NCBI RefSeq assembly: GCF_014633365.1
Contig: NW_026267104.1
Location: 7,066,587 to 7,130,586, forward strand
Reading direction: 5' to 3'
DNA: 64,000 nt
DNA from: Diospyros lotus
Taxonomy: Eukaryota > Streptophyta > Magnoliopsida > Ericales > Ebenaceae
Shown here: one piece after another, positions 48,040 through 64,000 of the stretch
How positions within the stretch are numbered: the stretch's first letter is position 1
Layout: each line of letters starts with the position of its first letter
The notes under the pieces: generated by a model
What the model was told of the DNA's origin: nothing
Database searches by the model: none
What the model saw: only the letters and a program-made list of their open reading frames with translations
Translations under genes and position numbers: made by a program

Positions 48040-48132
48040 CTATTTCTTGAAAAGATTAGGGGTCAACTTCAGAGTGATATCACCGTACGGCTCTTCTTGT
48101 TGTACATCTACAAGTTCATAACTTTTTAGAAC
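48040..48132 (-). CDS. Last coding exon of an unidentified minus-strand gene (partial)
   Basis: Read on the minus strand, a good acceptor (pyrimidine-rich stretch, CAG) at 48134-48133 opens a phase-0 exon of 30 codons plus TAG (48042-48040). It contains VLKSYELVDVQQEE, PYGDITLKLTP and NLFKK. The even acidic/hydrophobic alternation and the clean splice site suggest a real terminal exon. I do not recognise the protein. No upstream exon could be placed with confidence between 48133 and the N gap at 48557, so the rest of the gene may lie in or beyond the gap. Confidence 0.5.
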   Translation of the reverse strand, partial: VLKSYELVDVQQEEPYGDITLKLTPNLFKK

Positions 48133-48556
48133 CTGAACGGAAGAATGAAGGTTATTAAAATAAACTAAGCCATATACTAGCATTTTTAACTTTACCACTA
48201 TGGCTACAAATCAAAAATGCTCATGGAAAGAAGTGATAGTTCGTTACATGTAGAATTCCAAGTAATCAGGTAACGGAAAGAGGTCGTGACACAAAAATGC
48301 AGTCTCCGTCAATGGGCTAGTGTCACCACCTCCACCCGTCAACCACAAAGCTATATCAGTAGAAGATGGGAGCCATCGCAGTCCAATGACTCACAATCCA
48401 CTATGGGCTGTTTTACAGTGCTTTAACGGCCATTATGGGGCTATTACAGACCATCAAAGCAATTCAGAACTCTTATAAAGGTAATTCAGAACTCTTATCT
48501 CCTGTGGCTTATCCCTTTTGAGAAGTACGAATGATTCAGTAATGAAGCCTCCAGGA

Positions 48557-48656
48557 NNNNNNNNNNNNNNNNNNNNNNNNNNNNNNNNNNNNNNNNNNNN
48601 NNNNNNNNNNNNNNNNNNNNNNNNNNNNNNNNNNNNNNNNNNNNNNNNNNNNNNNN
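48557..48656. other. Assembly gap (100 N)
   Basis: Exactly 100 N, the usual placeholder for a gap of unknown size. It is bordered by purine-rich sequence on the right. Open frames crossing it are meaningless. Confidence 0.98.
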
Positions 48657-49587
48657 AGAAGAAGAAAAGAGAAGAGAATAAAACAGATAGAAGAAGAAGA
48701 GTTGCAATAGAGCAGTAGAAGGGATAAGAAGAAGCAAAGATGAAACGAGAGGTGTTTTTTTAGGGGGGTGGTGGTAAGGAAGAACAGTAGAGGAGGAGAA
48801 AGAGAGCAGAGAAAAAAAAACAGTAGAGAGAGAAAAAAATCCAAATTCTATCTGTCCATTATGAACCAAACACAAGAATTCCTCTTAATTTTTCTCCTAT
48901 TTATGGAGAAAAAAACATAATCCTACTAGAATTTCAATAACGAGAAATCTAAATATTTGAAAATAAAATAAAAAAAAACCTAATCCTTCTTTATTATGAA
49001 CATGAAATTAACCTATTCCTACTTTTTGGGATAAAATAAACAAATATCTAATTTGTTTAGCATTTCTGTTATTCTTCTTTTCTCCAAAATATATCTTCAT
49101 TGCTTGATCCCTATTTATTGATTTGTGCAATCATTTTAGATGTGGTAACTGCCTAACAAAGATTGTTTATGCTGTCATCTTCTCTTTTTGAATGTTGGTT
49201 TGCCTACATTTTAATTTTGATTTTCAAACTTATCACCCACCTACAAGATATTTGCACGTAATAGATAGTCATTATTGAAATAACCCCATTTTTCTATTTT
49301 ATCAACCTCTAGAGGAGTGAGTGGATAGTGCTTATCAGAAATGGTGATACAAGTAATTTCGCTTCTTCTCCTTTCACCCAACAAATCTAAGATCCAAATG
49401 TAGTGGGAAAACAGTTAAAATTTGCTTGTCCTTGGCTGCAATTAACAATGCAGAAGAACCGGATAGGATGTACTAGTGACTGCGAGCTTGCTTAGTTAAC
49501 GTGCTATGTATGATTAGGAAAAGAAAAAAGAAAGAAATGACGTGTGTATGTTTTATGCTCAAATTTTACTTATTTCTTTGGTTTTAG
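48657..49587. other. Probable GCP1 intron or 5' flank
   Basis: No exon was recognised between the gap and the first visible GCP1 exon. The purine-rich start (48657-48840) borders the gap. Confidence 0.4.
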
Positions 49588-63863
<14,276 letters not shown>

Positions 63864-64000
63864 CCAGCATGCCTTCAAGTCTGCCATCGTCTTTGTATAT
63901 GATGATGATGATGATCTCATTATCAAGATCAGCTCTCCAGATAACATGCATGATGATCTTATAATTTGGTTTTAATAGTTATATGTCACTTTTGTAGGTC

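Noticed and set aside
48230..48400. Minus-strand open stretch upstream of the orphan exon
   Set aside because: It is open for only about 50 codons, has stops on both sides and no donor in phase with the exon at 48132.

Overview
The window is nuclear DNA of a flowering plant, most likely a eudicot. It is AT-rich, its genes have GT-AG introns, and the encoded proteins are plant types: a GT106/O-fucosyltransferase-like Golgi enzyme, plastid siroheme synthase UPM1, thioredoxin-like Clot and mitochondrial TsaD/GCP1. Between the genes lie many plant transposable elements. The species cannot be told from the sequence. There is one assembly gap of exactly 100 N (48557-48656).

Layout. 1-19.5 kb has no intact gene. 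It holds an AT-rich tandem array (about 240-1095), a cluster of hairpins (2236-2389), a promoter-like stretch with no gene behind it (3559-3684), a 28-bp perfect inverted repeat (6350-6439), a dead L1-type LINE (about 7180-9010) carrying a small hAT-type insertion, a 222-bp MITE, a Pack-MULE that carries a fragment of a MATE transporter gene (14663-15951), a PIF/Harbinger-like MITE (16606-17219) and a foldback element. 19.7-22.4 kb (+) is a complete six-exon O-fucosyltransferase-family gene. 25.25-29.39 kb (-) is a complete five-exon UPM1 gene, convergent with it. A 67-codon small-protein candidate sits at 31542-31745 (-). 34.7-36.15 kb holds two PIF/Harbinger-like MITEs placed end to end and sharing one TAA. 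37.5-39.4 kb (+) is the complete two-exon Clot gene. 39.4-48 kb is transposon territory: a tRNA-derived SINE, a 62-bp hairpin minisatellite and a 3.8-kb Mutator-like element with long terminal inverted repeats and an identical 9-bp target duplication.

48-63.9 kb holds the 3' end of an unidentified minus-strand gene (48040-48132), the gap, and the 3' two-thirds of GCP1 (eight visible exons, 49588-63863, +). GCP1 introns have been enlarged by three retroelements: a 5.36-kb Ty3/gypsy element (50193-55547), a 2.7-kb antisense RTE-type LINE (56504-59201) whose 13-bp target duplication spans an exon/intron junction, and a 248-bp TRIM/SMART miniature LTR element (60067-60314). The GCP1 exons for the N-terminal half were not found and may lie in the gap.

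The host genes are unrelated housekeeping genes and do not form a pathway cluster. I saw no clearly new enzyme system. The most notable points are the Pack-MULE with its captured MATE fragment, the LINE insertion that duplicated a splice donor, the deamination-like decay of the gypsy element, and the chains of small elements defined here by their target-site duplications. All boundaries, counts and identities were read by eye.
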